Source: Alkalihalobacillus alcalophilus ATCC 27647 = CGMCC 1.3604
GTDB taxonomy: Bacteria > Bacillota > Bacilli > Bacillales > Bacillaceae_D
DNA: 36,114 nt
Reading direction: 5' to 3'
NCBI RefSeq assembly: GCF_000292245.2
Contig: NZ_ALPT02000045.1
Span: 1-36,114, forward strand
How positions within the stretch are numbered: position 1 is the first letter of the stretch; each line of letters begins with the position of its first letter. A program made the position numbers and the translations under genes. This document shows, piece after piece, positions 6,729 to 15,762 of this stretch. The notes under the pieces are model-generated. The model was not told the origin of the DNA. It searched no databases and saw nothing but the letters and a program-made list of their open reading frames with translations.

Positions 6729-7819
6729 ATGCAAGAGAAAAAAGGGAATATTGAGGCGTTATTAGTAGAACCATTTCTAGTTTTTTATCTTGTTCATTCG
6801 ATGCAAGCAGGAGTTGGTGTGCTCGGCTTTACAAGGTATATAGCAGATGCAGCTGGGTACCAAGGATGGATCGCTGTCATTATTAGCGGTTTGTGTATTC
6901 ACCTATTTATTTGGATGATCTATAAAATACTTGGCCCTAAACAACATGATATTATTACCGTTCATAAACAAACATTCGGACGTATTTTTGGAGGGCTCCT
7001 CTCGCTTTTTATTGTTGCTTATTTTACCCTTGCTGCCATTGTCGTCTTAAGAACTTATATTGAAATTGTTCAAATTTGGATTTTTCCTGATATCCCGATA
7101 TGGGCGATTTGTTTTATTTTAACTTTATTAGCCTATTATATGGTCACTCAAGGATTTAGAGTCGTTGTAGGTATTAGCTTTTTCAGTTTAATCATTCCTT
7201 TTTTCTTTTACTCGCAGCACTTGCCCCATTAGAATTTGCCAATTTTCATCGCCTTTTGCCTTTATTTGATACGACAATTAAAGAGCAAATCGAAGCGACA
7301 AAAACCATGACTTTAAGTTATTTAGGTCCTGAGATCCTTTTATTAGCTTTTCCATTTATCAAAAATGGGGTTAAATCACAAAAATGGGCTTATTTCGGAA
7401 ATCTATATACATTATTGATTTATTTAATGATTACAATCGTTCACTATTCTTTTTACAGTCTAGGACATATTGGAACGATTATCTGGCCATTGATTTCGTC
7501 TTGGAAGATTGTCCAACTACCTTTTATCGAGAGGTTTGAATATTTAGGAATAGCTGCTTGGCTCATTATTATTACGCCTAATATTGCCTTATGTATTTGG
7601 GCTGCGAGTCGCGGATTAAAAGAGGTTTTTAATTGGCCTCACCGCCAAATGTTAAGACTAATTGCCCTTGCCGTCTTATTTATTGCCCTTATTTTTCAAT
7701 CAAGACAAGATATCGATCAATTAAATACATTTATGTCAAATTTAGGGCTCTATTTTTTGTATTTGTATATTCCGATTTTGTTTTTAATAACTACAATCAA
7801 AAGGAAGCTGTTCAAATGA
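6729..7819 (+). pseudogene. gerAB: Spore germinant receptor B subunit, interrupted by a -1 type frameshift
   Basis: The first frame (6729-7232) gives 167 aa of a GerAB-type transporter: conserved start EALLVEPFLVFYLVHSMQAGVGVLGF and about four membrane spans. It then stops at TAG 7230-7232. The remainder, from about 7205 to TGA 7819, continues the family in the -1 frame (LAALAPLEFANFHRLLPLFDTT and four or more spans). Joining codon 159 to CTT at 7205 restores a 363-aa protein, the normal length for the APC-superfamily GerAB subunit that binds germinant. The break lies in a T-run, 7199-7204, that reads T-TTT-TTC in frame. One missing T (mutation or sequencing error) or programmed -1 slippage would both explain it. 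gerAC starts in an ATGA overlap with this stop. Confidence 0.85.
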
Positions 7820-8898
7820 AGACATTATTTAAAACGTTCATTCTTATTCCTTTCTGTTGCTTAATGGTTGGCTGTATAGCTACTAATATTATCGATGAAG
7901 TTCAACTTATGCATGTAGTAGGTTTTGATTATATTTCGGACAAACAAATTGAAGCGACCATTAGTGTCCCGATTTACCAGCAAGAGTACATGATTATCAG
8001 TGAGACGATCTCCGCTCAAGCTAAGATGAGTCGAGATGCTAGGTTAAAATTAAATACACAATCATCCAAAAAATTGCATACCGGGAAATTAAAAACGATT
8101 TTACTGAATAAAGAACTAGCTAATAAAGAAGGGATAATGACCATGATTGACAGTTACACTAGAGATGCAACGATTGGGTTACGTAATCGCATTTGCATTG
8201 TCGAAGGAACCGCTAAGGAGTTGCTCAGTCAAGACTATGAACATGAAGAAGAAGTATCTATCTATATAGAAGAATTACTCCAGCAGAATATAGAAGGGCA
8301 AAACATTCCTGACACTAATCTTTTGATCTTTTTAAATCAACATTATGAAGAAGGACAAGACCCCTATTTGCCTATTTTAAGACAATATGATAACAGTATC
8401 CAAATTAGTGGTGTCGCGTTGTTAAAAGACGATAAATATATTGACTCCATCGATATTGCTGAAGCTTTTTTTCTAAAACTACTAACCCAGAGATTTAGTA
8501 AAGGAACTCATGAACTAGAAATAAAAAACGAAGATGAATATGCGATGATCCGAACCATTCATTCGGTTCCAAACTTTCGGATTGAAAAAAATTCGAATGA
8601 ACCGAATATTGAAATAGACATCAAAATGAAACTCCAAGTAATTGAGTACTCTGAAAATGAAATATCTGATGAAAAATTAGAGGAGATTATGGAAGTACTA
8701 AATAATGATGTGATCGAGGAAACCAAAGCTCTTATTAAGAAATTTCAAAAATTAGAAATTGATCCGATTGGTTTTGGTAGCTTAGTTCGTTCTAAAAATA
8801 GTGATTTTGATTTAAAGAAATGGCAAGCCTATTATAAAAATATGGAGGTTAGCATCAATCCAAAGCTCATTATTGTTGATAAAGGAACCAAACAATAA
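7816..8898 (+). CDS. gerAC: Spore germinant receptor C subunit, lipoprotein (GerAC type)
   Basis: Start ATG 7816 overlaps the gerAB stop as ATGA, with AAAAGGAAG upstream; the longer frame from 7633 is only read-through of gerAB sequence. The product is 360 aa: signal peptide with lipobox MVGC (Cys at about residue 21), then IIDEVQLMHVVGFDY, the typical Ger(x)C N-terminal block. LNTQSSKKLHTGKLKTILLNKELA and ISGVALLKDDKYI also match the family, and the C-terminal domain ends WQAYYKNMEVSINPKLIIVDKG. It is exported and lipid-anchored on the outer surface of the inner spore membrane, where it completes the A-B-C receptor. An intact C gene directly after the shifted B gene suggests that the frameshift, if real, is recent. 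Confidence 0.9.
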   Translation: MKTLFKTFILIPFCCLMVGCIATNIIDEVQLMHVVGFDYISDKQIEATISVPIYQQEYMIISETISAQAKMSRDARLKLNTQSSKKLHTGKLKTILLNKELANKEGIMTMIDSYTRDATIGLRNRICIVEGTAKELLSQDYEHEEEVSIYIEELLQQNIEGQNIPDTNLLIFLNQHYEEGQDPYLPILRQYDNSIQISGVALLKDDKYIDSIDIAEAFFLKLLTQRFSKGTHELEIKNEDEYAMIRTIHSVPNFRIEKNSNEPNIEIDIKMKLQVIEYSENEISDEKLEEIMEVLNNDVIEETKALIKKFQKLEIDPIGFGSLVRSKNSDFDLKKWQAYYKNMEVSINPKLIIVDKGTKQ

Positions 8899-8936
8899 GA
8901 AAGCCATAATTAAAGCGTAAATCGCAATCTAAATGC

Positions 8937-8942
8937 TATAAT
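8937..8942 (+). promoter_or_regulatory. Candidate extended -10 promoter for msrAB
   Basis: TGCTATAAT (TATAAT at 8937-8942 with an upstream TG), 33 nt before the msrA start. No convincing -35 element is present, which is compatible with an extended -10 sigma-A promoter. Confidence 0.4.
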
Positions 8943-8975
8943 ATAGTTACTCTACTTATTTGGTGAGGTGAAATA

Positions 8976-9509
8976 ATGAACAACATGAATAATGAAAAAG
9001 CCGTTTTTGCAGGCGGCTGCTTTTGGTGTATGGTTAAACCTTTTGATCGATATGATGGTGTACACTCGGTTGTTTCTGGTTATACAGGAGGATTTACAGT
9101 AAATCCAACATACAATGAAGTTTGTTCTGAAAAAACAGGACACTATGAAGCGGTTGAAATTACTTTTAACCCAGATGTTATTTCCTATCAAGAACTATTA
9201 AACATCTTTTGGAAACAGATTGACCCAACAGATGGTGGTGGTCAATTTTACGATCGAGGCCACTCTTATCAAACAGCGATTTTTTATCAAAATGATCGAC
9301 AAAAAAAATTAGCAGAAAAATCAAAGGAAGAGCTCACACGGAGCGGCCAGTTTAACAAACCCATCGTGACTGAGATTTTACCCGCAAAACCTTTTTATCC
9401 AGCCGAAGAATACCATCAAAATTATTATCAGAAAAACCCTGCTCATTACGAGCGTTATCAAAAAGGCTCAGGTCGGGCTGATTTTATTAAACAAAATTGG
9501 GAGGTTTAA
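8976..9509 (+). CDS. msrA: Peptide methionine (S)-S-oxide reductase MsrA
   Basis: ATG 8976 follows GGTGAGGTGA. The 177-aa protein has the MsrA active-site motif GGCFWC (catalytic Cys15) and the family blocks GYTGG, NPTYNEVCSEKTGHYEAVEI, FWKQIDPTDGGGQFYDRGHSYQTAIFY and a C-terminal NYYQKNPAHYERY. MsrA reduces the S-epimer of methionine sulfoxide in oxidised proteins, using thioredoxin as donor, in the cytoplasm. It is followed after 4 nt by msrB, which handles the R-epimer, so the pair forms one oxidative-damage repair operon. The length is normal for the family. Confidence 0.95.
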   Translation: MNNMNNEKAVFAGGCFWCMVKPFDRYDGVHSVVSGYTGGFTVNPTYNEVCSEKTGHYEAVEITFNPDVISYQELLNIFWKQIDPTDGGGQFYDRGHSYQTAIFYQNDRQKKLAEKSKEELTRSGQFNKPIVTEILPAKPFYPAEEYHQNYYQKNPAHYERYQKGSGRADFIKQNWEV

Positions 9510-9513
9510 ATCA

Positions 9514-9951
9514 GTGAACTCAAATAAAGAAGATCTTAAAAAGAATTTAACTCCAATCCAATATGAAGTGACCCAAAATAACGGAACAGAACCGCCTTTT
9601 CGAAACGAATATTATGACTTAGACGAAGAAGGAATTTATGTCGATCTCATTTCCGGAAAGCCGCTATTTTCTTCACATGATAAATATGATGCTGGATGTG
9701 GCTGGCCAAGTTTTACGAAACCGATTGATGAAAAAGAAATTATTGAAAAAGAAGATCGTAGTCACTTTATGATCCGAACAGAAGTAAGAAGTAAAGAAGC
9801 TAATTCCCACTTAGGACATGTTTTCCCTGATGGCCCCGTAGATAAAGGTGGGTTACGTTATTGCATCAACTCCGCTTCCCTCAAATTTATTGCAAAGGAT
9901 AAATTAGAAGAAGAAGGTTATCCAGAGTATCAAAAGTTATTTGAGAAATGA
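9514..9951 (+). CDS. msrB: Peptide methionine (R)-S-oxide reductase MsrB
   Basis: GTG 9514 is used as the start because GGGAGG (9499-9504) lies 9 nt upstream. The 145-aa product contains the MsrB signature blocks YDAGCGWPSFTKPI, RTEVRSKEANSHLGHVFPDGP and GLRYCINSASLKF, the last with the catalytic Cys. The two CxxC zinc-binding pairs found in some MsrB proteins are absent, as in the B. subtilis enzyme. The enzyme reduces methionine-R-sulfoxide in proteins. It is co-transcribed with msrA. Confidence 0.95.
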   Translation: MNSNKEDLKKNLTPIQYEVTQNNGTEPPFRNEYYDLDEEGIYVDLISGKPLFSSHDKYDAGCGWPSFTKPIDEKEIIEKEDRSHFMIRTEVRSKEANSHLGHVFPDGPVDKGGLRYCINSASLKFIAKDKLEEEGYPEYQKLFEK

Positions 9952-10027
9952 CTTTAGATGACGTTACTCAATCAAGTTTATACACTTCGCCAGACCAACT
10001 CACTTGTAACAGTAACCCTCGACTCAA

Positions 10028-10079
10028 ATTAAAAAAAGAACTGCCCTCATCAGGTCGTTTTCATGACCTGATGGGACAG
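10028..10079 (-). terminator. Intrinsic terminator of the siderophore importer operon
   Basis: Stem of about 16 bp with the core CATCAGGTC/GACCTGATG (10048-10056 and 10064-10072), then TTCTTTTTTT on the minus strand. It lies 13 nt after the yclQ stop codon and also faces the convergent msrAB operon. Confidence 0.85.
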
Positions 10080-10091
10080 CTTCCCTTAAGA

Positions 10092-11078
10092 TTAATCTTC
10101 TAACCCGTTTTTCACTTCTTCAATCATACCTGGGAATGATGTTAAACCACCACCAGAAATATACCAATACGTTGGATTTAAGAAAACGATATTATCATTT
10201 TCATAAGCTTGTGTATTTTGAATGAACGCGTTGTCTAGAAGGTCATTCCCACTAGCGTCGCCACTAGTTACAACCGCTCCACGATCAATCACGAATAAAT
10301 ATTCAGGATTTTGTGATTCGATATATTCAAAATCAATTTCCTGTCCGTGATTTGACACTTCAATACCTGAATCAACTGGCTCTACACCAAAGACATCATG
10401 TAAGACTCCAAAACGACCACTTGGACCGTACGCAGACATACTGCCTTCATTAACCATCACAATTAAACCTTTAGCTTCGTTGTCAGAAGCTAACTGCTGT
10501 ACTTCTTGAACATCTGCATCAATTTCAGCTAATTTTTCTTCTGCTTCTGCTTCTATACCAAAAATCTCAGCAATGATATTTACATTCCCTTTAAATGATT
10601 CATAATAATTAGACGTATCTAACCCCATAAATAATGTCGGAGCAATTTCCGCTAAGTCATCATAAGCATCTGAAGCACGTCCACTAATAATAATTAAGTC
10701 TGGATCTAATTCATAAATTTCTTCAAAATCAGGCTCAAATAAACTTCCTGCATTCGCGTATTCAGAACCACTATATTTAGAAAGGTATTCTGGAACATTT
10801 GATTGTGGTACTCCAGCTACATCAATGCCAAAACCATCAAGAATATCTAACACACCCATATCAAAAACAACAACTGTTTCTGGATTTTTCTCAACTGTAG
10901 TTTCACCTAGATCATGAGTATATGTTAAAGAAGTTGATTCTTCTTCGCCACCTGTTGTCTCTTCTGTATCTGCCCCCTCTACTGGCTCTTCTGCTTCGTT
11001 AGAGACCTCGTCTGAACCGCAAGCTGCAAGAACTAGTGCTACTAATGCAGCTAACATAAACATCCAAAATTTCTTCAT
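10092..11078 (-). CDS. yclQ: Siderophore-binding lipoprotein of an iron ABC importer (YclQ type)
   Basis: 328 aa with a signal peptide and lipobox LAAC (Cys at residue 20), then an acidic low-complexity linker rich in Glu and Thr. A class III solute-binding fold follows, with helical-backbone blocks TVVVFDMGVLDILDGFGI, YELDPDLIIISGRAS, SMSAYGPSGRFGVLHDVFG and NPEYLFVIDRGA. These are close to B. subtilis YclQ, the petrobactin receptor. It captures ferric siderophore outside the membrane and delivers it to the permease pair encoded upstream. It is last in the yclNOPQ-type operon. The 123-nt gap before it contains an imperfect inverted repeat (about 11140-11177) that could affect message stability. 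Petrobactin specificity is inferred from similarity and gene order only. Confidence 0.85.
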   Translation of the reverse strand: MKKFWMFMLAALVALVLAACGSDEVSNEAEEPVEGADTEETTGGEEESTSLTYTHDLGETTVEKNPETVVVFDMGVLDILDGFGIDVAGVPQSNVPEYLSKYSGSEYANAGSLFEPDFEEIYELDPDLIIISGRASDAYDDLAEIAPTLFMGLDTSNYYESFKGNVNIIAEIFGIEAEAEEKLAEIDADVQEVQQLASDNEAKGLIVMVNEGSMSAYGPSGRFGVLHDVFGVEPVDSGIEVSNHGQEIDFEYIESQNPEYLFVIDRGAVVTSGDASGNDLLDNAFIQNTQAYENDNIVFLNPTYWYISGGGLTSFPGMIEEVKNGLED

Positions 11079-11201
11079 CTAAATACACCCCTATGGTATT
11101 TTTTATATAATAAAGAGCTAAGGAATTGTGCGCCAATTGGATGCTGTGAGCGTCCACTTCTCTTTTACGCACTCATCCTTACTCTTAATTATCAAAGTTG
11201 A

Positions 11202-11960
11202 TTAAACAAAATAAACACAAACACGTTGGTTATTAATATCATTAATGGTGATATCCATATCATAAATTTCTCGTAGGACTCCATTATTAATAATCTCATT
11301 TGTTGGACCTTCATGGACAATTTGACCATCCTTTAAAGCAACAATATGATCCGAATAAAAAGAAGCAAAATTAATATCGTGTAAAACGATAACAATCGTC
11401 TTACCAAGTTCCTTTACCATCCGTTTTAATACTTTCATAATTTGAACTGAATGCTTCATATCTAAATTATTTAATGGTTCATCAAGAAGAATGTACTCGG
11501 TATCTTGAGCAATAACCATTGCAATATAAGCGCGTTGGCGTTGCCCACCGCTTAGTTGATCTAAATATTTATCTTGAATATCTTCTAACTCCATATAACG
11601 AATCGCTTCATCAATAAAGTTAAGATCATCTTCTTTTAGATTCCCTTGTGAATACGGGAAACGGCCAAATGAGACAAGCTCACGAATGGTTAGTCGAATA
11701 TTAATATGGTTTGATTGTTTTAAGATCGAGATTTTTTTGGCTAGTTCGTTGCTTTTTGTATCAGCTAATTTGGAATTATCAATCAAGATTTCTCCAGAGT
11801 CAGCAACTGTTAAGCGACTTATCATCGAAAGCAAGGTACTTTTCCCAGCTCCATTAGGTCCAATAAAAGAAGTTATTTTTCCTTTTTGAATCTTGACGGA
11901 AACATTATTAACAACCGCTTTATCTCCAAATAGCTTTGATACATTCATAACTTCTACCAT
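11202..11960 (-). CDS. yclP: Iron-siderophore ABC transporter ATPase (YclP type)
   Basis: 252 aa ABC ATPase with Walker A GPNGAGKST (residues 34-42), Q-loop region ILKQSNHINIRLTIRELVSFGRFPYS, signature LSGGQRQR, Walker B YILLDEPLNNLD and switch His in VIVLHDINFA. This set is typical of the FepC/FhuC/YclP group. It powers import through the two permeases. The start ATG 11960 lies in a 7-nt overlap with the upstream permease gene, with GGGAGAG upstream. The position (permease, permease, ATPase, binding protein) matches B. subtilis yclNOPQ. Confidence 0.9.
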   Translation of the reverse strand: MVEVMNVSKLFGDKAVVNNVSVKIQKGKITSFIGPNGAGKSTLLSMISRLTVADSGEILIDNSKLADTKSNELAKKISILKQSNHINIRLTIRELVSFGRFPYSQGNLKEDDLNFIDEAIRYMELEDIQDKYLDQLSGGQRQRAYIAMVIAQDTEYILLDEPLNNLDMKHSVQIMKVLKRMVKELGKTIVIVLHDINFASFYSDHIVALKDGQIVHEGPTNEIINNGVLREIYDMDITINDINNQRVCVYFV

Positions 11961-12901
11961 TTTTTACTCTCCCTTAATAAAAGATATAAGAAGTAGACAC
12001 CACCAACAAAGTTAATAATGACACTAATAGGTGTTGAAAAACTAAACAGTCGTTCTACAATAAGTTGACCACCGACTAGTGCGATCACACTAACGAGCAT
12101 TGCCACTGGTATAATGACTTTATGTTTATACGTTTTGACCATTTCATACGCTACATTCGCTACCAGTAAACCTAAAAATGTAATCGGTCCAACTAAAGCT
12201 GTGGCAATTGAAATGAGAATGGCAATAAAGATTAATAAAGTTTGAACAACCTTATCATAATTAACACCTAAATTAATCGCTTGCTCTCTTCCTAATGAAA
12301 GAACATCTAAATATTTCAATTGAGGATAGAAGATAAGCGTACTAATTAAAAAGATCGCAATTGAAATCCATAATAAATCAGAGTTCACATTGTTAAAACT
12401 AGCAAACAATCGATTTTGAACATTTAAGTATTCATTAGGATCAATTAAAACTTGTAGGAACGTTGAAATACTTCCAAAAAAAGTTCCCATAATGATTCCA
12501 ACTAATAAAAGGAAAAAGACATTTCTTCCTTCACCTTTTAATAAGAGCTTATAAAGGATCATTGCAAAAACAACCATTAAACCCGTTGAAATCCCAAAAT
12601 TTAGATACTTATTAATAACTAAAATACTGGTTGAGCCAAAGGCAAAGATAATAAAAGTTTGAAACAATTGGTATAAGGAACCTAAACCAATTAATCCTGG
12701 TGTTAAAATACGGTTATTCGTAATCGTTTGAAAAACAACTGTTGCAAAAGCAATCGCTGCCCCCGTTACAATAATCGCTAATATTTTAATCCCTCTACGG
12801 GGTAATGCGTACTCCCAACTACGTAAATCATAAAAAAGGAATAGACCCGTAAAGCTAATAGCTAAAAAAGATAATAGTAGAATCTTAGATTTATTGCTCA
12901 T
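11954..12901 (-). CDS. yclO: Iron-siderophore ABC transporter permease (YclO type)
   Basis: 315 aa, very hydrophobic, with about nine or ten membrane spans of the FecCD permease family. Family blocks include GAAIAFATVVFQTITNNRILTPGLIGLGSLYQ near the N-terminus, DVLSLGREQAINLGVNYD, and ALVGPITFLGLLVANVAYEM, the segment that contacts the ATPase. It overlaps yclN by 11 nt, with GGGGGAGA as ribosome binding site inside yclN. It forms the heterodimeric channel with YclN. Confidence 0.9.
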   Translation of the reverse strand: MSNKSKILLLSFLAISFTGLFLFYDLRSWEYALPRRGIKILAIIVTGAAIAFATVVFQTITNNRILTPGLIGLGSLYQLFQTFIIFAFGSTSILVINKYLNFGISTGLMVVFAMILYKLLLKGEGRNVFFLLLVGIIMGTFFGSISTFLQVLIDPNEYLNVQNRLFASFNNVNSDLLWISIAIFLISTLIFYPQLKYLDVLSLGREQAINLGVNYDKVVQTLLIFIAILISIATALVGPITFLGLLVANVAYEMVKTYKHKVIIPVAMLVSVIALVGGQLIVERLFSFSTPISVIINFVGGVYFLYLLLRESKKW

Positions 12902-13844
12902 GCTTTCTCCCCCTTATTAATAAATAGAGGAAAATCGCACTTCCAATAACTCCAACTGTTAAACCAATCGGTACTTGATATGGATAAATAATAACGCGCC
13001 CGATAATATCACAGAGGATGACAAAGGCAACTCCTAATAACGCTGTTGTTGGGAGATTTTTTCTTAAGTTATCGCCTTGGAAGATGGCCACGATATTCGG
13101 AATAATTAATCCTAAAAATGGAATCATACCAACTGTTAAAACAACGACAGAGGTGATAGCTGCAACTATAATCAAGCCAATATTGACGACTTGCTTATAA
13201 TTTAAGCCTAGATTGACCGAGAATTCTTCCCCCATTCCTGCAATCGTAAACCGATTAGCAAATAGATAGGCAATAATTAATAATGGAATACTAATGTATA
13301 ACATTTCGTAACGCCCTGTCGTAATTAACGAGAAGCTCCCTTGTAACCAACCAGAAATATTTTGAATTAAGTCGTTTGAATAAGCAAAAAAGGTCGTAAT
13401 CGAACCAACAATATTCCCAAACATTAAACCTACTAATGGGATAAATATCGTATTTTTGAACTTTATTCTATCTAAAATCTTCATAAATATTAATGTACCA
13501 GCTAAGGCGAACAAAAATGAAACAACCATTTTTTGCATCATTGTAGCTGAAGCAAACATGAGCATCGAAACCATAATACCAAGGCTCGCTGAATCCATTG
13601 TGCCGGCTGTTGTCGGTGAGACAAACTTATTTCTCGTTAATTGCTGCATAATCAAGCCACAAATCGCCATACTTGAACCTGCAATGATGATACTTATTAA
13701 TCTAGGTAATCGACTATGAATAAGAGTATGTAGTTGGTTCTCATCTAAGCGTAACAAACCTGACAGATTCACTTCACTTACCCCTATAAAAAGCGAAGCG
13801 ATGCTTAAGATGAAACAGACGATAAGTAGGTATAAATTTTTCAT
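12891..13844 (-). CDS. yclN: Iron-siderophore ABC transporter permease (YclN type)
   Basis: 317 aa FecCD-family permease, first gene of the operon. ATG 13844 follows AAGGAAGAG. Family blocks are HSRLPRLISIIIAGSSMAICGLIMQQLTRNKFVSPTTAGT near residues 43-82, EEFSVNLGLNYKQV, and VGMIPFLGLIIPNIVAIFQGDN. About nine membrane spans are apparent. It pairs with YclO to form the membrane channel. Upstream lies a clear sigma-A-type promoter overlapped by a Fur box, so the operon should be repressed by Fur when iron is sufficient. Confidence 0.9.
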   Translation of the reverse strand: MKNLYLLIVCFILSIASLFIGVSEVNLSGLLRLDENQLHTLIHSRLPRLISIIIAGSSMAICGLIMQQLTRNKFVSPTTAGTMDSASLGIMVSMLMFASATMMQKMVVSFLFALAGTLIFMKILDRIKFKNTIFIPLVGLMFGNIVGSITTFFAYSNDLIQNISGWLQGSFSLITTGRYEMLYISIPLLIIAYLFANRFTIAGMGEEFSVNLGLNYKQVVNIGLIIVAAITSVVVLTVGMIPFLGLIIPNIVAIFQGDNLRKNLPTTALLGVAFVILCDIIGRVIIYPYQVPIGLTVGVIGSAIFLYLLIRGRKHEQ

Positions 13845-13873
13845 AACTCTTCCTTTTTAAACCGGTTTATAGT

Positions 13874-13948
13874 TGATAATAATTCTCACCTATAGGCTTT
13901 CCAAACGAAAATGATTATCAATCACATTCTCAATGATAATAGTTATCA
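13874..13948 (-). promoter_or_regulatory. Array of three Fur boxes controlling yclNOPQ
   Basis: Compared with the B. subtilis Fur 7-1-7 pattern TGATAATxATTATCA: 13934-13948 reads TGATAATAGTTATCA (one mismatch), 13874-13888 reads TGATAATAATTCTCA (one mismatch), and 13906-13920 ends in ATGATTATCA (two mismatches). Centres are about 28-32 bp apart. The best box covers the -10 region of the promoter. Confidence 0.85.
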
Positions 13949-13961
13949 TTATTTATGTCAA
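13933..13961 (-). promoter_or_regulatory. Sigma-A promoter of yclNOPQ
   Basis: Minus-strand TTGACA (13956-13961), a 17-nt spacer, and TATCAT (13933-13938), about 90 nt upstream of yclN. It overlaps the strongest Fur box, the expected arrangement for iron repression. Confidence 0.75.
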
Positions 13962-14173
13962 CATGGTTTACCTACTTTTCTGAGAATATCTTTTTATTAT
14001 CCCAATAAAGTATTTTGAAGAAGAGAGCGGATATAATAAGACTCACATTACTATATTATCGTATCAAAACCAACTGTACTATATTTTGGTGAGCACTAAT
14101 TCATTGGTTTTTATTCACGATTATGTCACACTATATTTATATAGGAATTGAAAATGAGGGAGGAATCATAAGG

Positions 14174-15556
14174 ATGGAAATGAGAATCGAACGTGACACA
14201 TTAGGTGAAGTTAAAGTTCCACAGAACCGTTTTTGGGGGGCTCAAACTCAAAGAAGCCTTGAAAACTTTAAAATTGGTGAAGAAAAAATGCCGAGGCCAC
14301 TCATCTATGCTTTTGCTGAATTAAAAAAAGCGGCAGCCATTGTCAATGCAGGTAATGAAGATTTAGCTACAGAAAAAAAAGAAGCGGTTGTAGCGGCTTG
14401 CGAACAAATTTTAACTGGTCAGTTTGACGAGCATTTCCCTATTGTCGTTTGGCAAACAGGTAGTGGAACACAGTCGAATATGAACATGAATGAAGTCATT
14501 GCTTATATGGCGAATGAACAATTACAACACACGAATATAAAAGTCCATCCGAATGATGATGTCAATCGTTCACAAAGCTCTAATGATACGTTTCCAACAG
14601 CGATGCATATTGCAACTGTACATGAAACAGAGAAAAACCTCTTCCCTGCAATTCAAACGTGGATTAAGACTTTAACCTTATTAGAAGATAAATTTAAAGA
14701 TGTTATGAAAGTAGGTCGAACCCATTTACAAGATGCCACTCCCCTCACGTTCGGACAAGAAGTTAGTGCTTGGAAGGAAATGCTCAAAAAATCGAATAAG
14801 ATGATCCGTGAAAGCCTTGAATATGTGCGGGAACTGGCCATTGGTGGAACCGCTGTTGGGACTGGTTTAAATTCTCCTGCTTCGTTTGGTGAAGAAATGG
14901 CCAAACAGCTAACTATACAAACAGGTCGTACTTTTATTCATTCTAATAACTTCTTTCATGCTTTAACAAGTCATGATCAGCTCGTTCATTTTCATGGTGC
15001 AGTAAAAGCTCTCGCTGCAGACCTTTTTAAAATAGCCAATGATATCCGCTTATTAGCGAGTGGTCCACGTTCAGGAATTGCTGAGATTACGATTCCAGCA
15101 AACGAACCTGGAAGCTCCATAATGCCAGGCAAAGTAAACCCAACTCAATCTGAAGCAATGACGATGGTTGCAAGCCAAATTTTTGGAAATGATGCAACGA
15201 TCTCATTTGCGGCTAGTCAAGGCCACTATCAGCTCAATGTATTTAAACCTGTCATTGCCTATAATGTCTTACAATCCATTCGGCTATTAACCGATGGCCT
15301 TGTTAGCTTCCATGACCGTTGTTTAGTAGGAATAGAAGTAGACCGTGGCAAGATGACTGAAAATGTAGAACGTTCTTTAATGCTTGTCACAGCATTAAAT
15401 TCACATATCGGCTACGAAAACGCGGCGAAAATAGCGAAAAAAGCTTTTGCGGAAAAATCAACTTTAAAAGAAGCGGCTCTAAACCTCGGCTTATTAACAT
15501 CGACTGAATTTGATACACTCGTAAAACCAGAAGAGATGATTCATCCACGCAAATAA
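14174..15556 (+). CDS. fumC: Class II fumarate hydratase FumC
   Basis: Start ATG 14174 is chosen for GAGGGAGG about 11 nt upstream and because FumC proteins begin with (M)E-x-R-I-E-R-D-T; the frame reaches back to 14123 without support. The product is 460 aa. Conserved blocks are RFWGAQTQRS, WQTGSGTQSNMNMNEVIA, VHPNDDVNRSQSSNDTFPTA, GRTHLQDATPLTFGQE and the superfamily signature GSSIMPGKVNPTQ with the mobile catalytic loop Ser. The enzyme interconverts fumarate and malate in the TCA cycle and is cytoplasmic and homotetrameric. It is monocistronic. The related aspartase gene lies about 10 kb away on the other strand. Confidence 0.95.
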   Translation: MEMRIERDTLGEVKVPQNRFWGAQTQRSLENFKIGEEKMPRPLIYAFAELKKAAAIVNAGNEDLATEKKEAVVAACEQILTGQFDEHFPIVVWQTGSGTQSNMNMNEVIAYMANEQLQHTNIKVHPNDDVNRSQSSNDTFPTAMHIATVHETEKNLFPAIQTWIKTLTLLEDKFKDVMKVGRTHLQDATPLTFGQEVSAWKEMLKKSNKMIRESLEYVRELAIGGTAVGTGLNSPASFGEEMAKQLTIQTGRTFIHSNNFFHALTSHDQLVHFHGAVKALAADLFKIANDIRLLASGPRSGIAEITIPANEPGSSIMPGKVNPTQSEAMTMVASQIFGNDATISFAASQGHYQLNVFKPVIAYNVLQSIRLLTDGLVSFHDRCLVGIEVDRGKMTENVERSLMLVTALNSHIGYENAAKIAKKAFAEKSTLKEAALNLGLLTSTEFDTLVKPEEMIHPRK

Positions 15557-15680
15557 GAGGAAGTTAAAAAAACAAACTCTAAATAAAACCTTTGTAACGA
15601 TTGATTGAGCGAACCTTGCCTCTATTATGTTGGCTATCAGTGCTCACTAATTGTTTCTTTAAGTAATAGAACCCACCAAA

Positions 15681-15726
15681 AACAGCCTCTAAAGTCTCCT
15701 TACCTCGACTTTAGAAGCTGTTTCCT
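15681..15726. terminator. Hairpin between fumC and a convergent small gene, probable terminator
   Basis: 16-bp arms (15681-15696 and 15707-15722) with one mismatch. The plus-strand tail is TTTCCTCTTC, moderately T-rich; the minus-strand tail is TTTGGTGGG. It may serve both fumC and the 15763-15945 gene, but neither tail is ideal. The rest of 15557-15762 shows nothing else. Confidence 0.6.
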
Positions 15727-15762
15727 CTTCCAGAGCTAACTCTATTGTTCTTTTTATTCACA

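Noticed and set aside
7633..7815. N-terminal extension of the gerAC frame
   Set aside because: It is the gerAB 3' end read in another frame. The signal peptide and lipobox start only at ATG 7816.
14123..14173. 17-residue N-terminal extension of fumC
   Set aside because: No ribosome binding site precedes 14123, and the family starts at the M-E-x-R-I-E-R-D-T motif behind GAGGGAGG.
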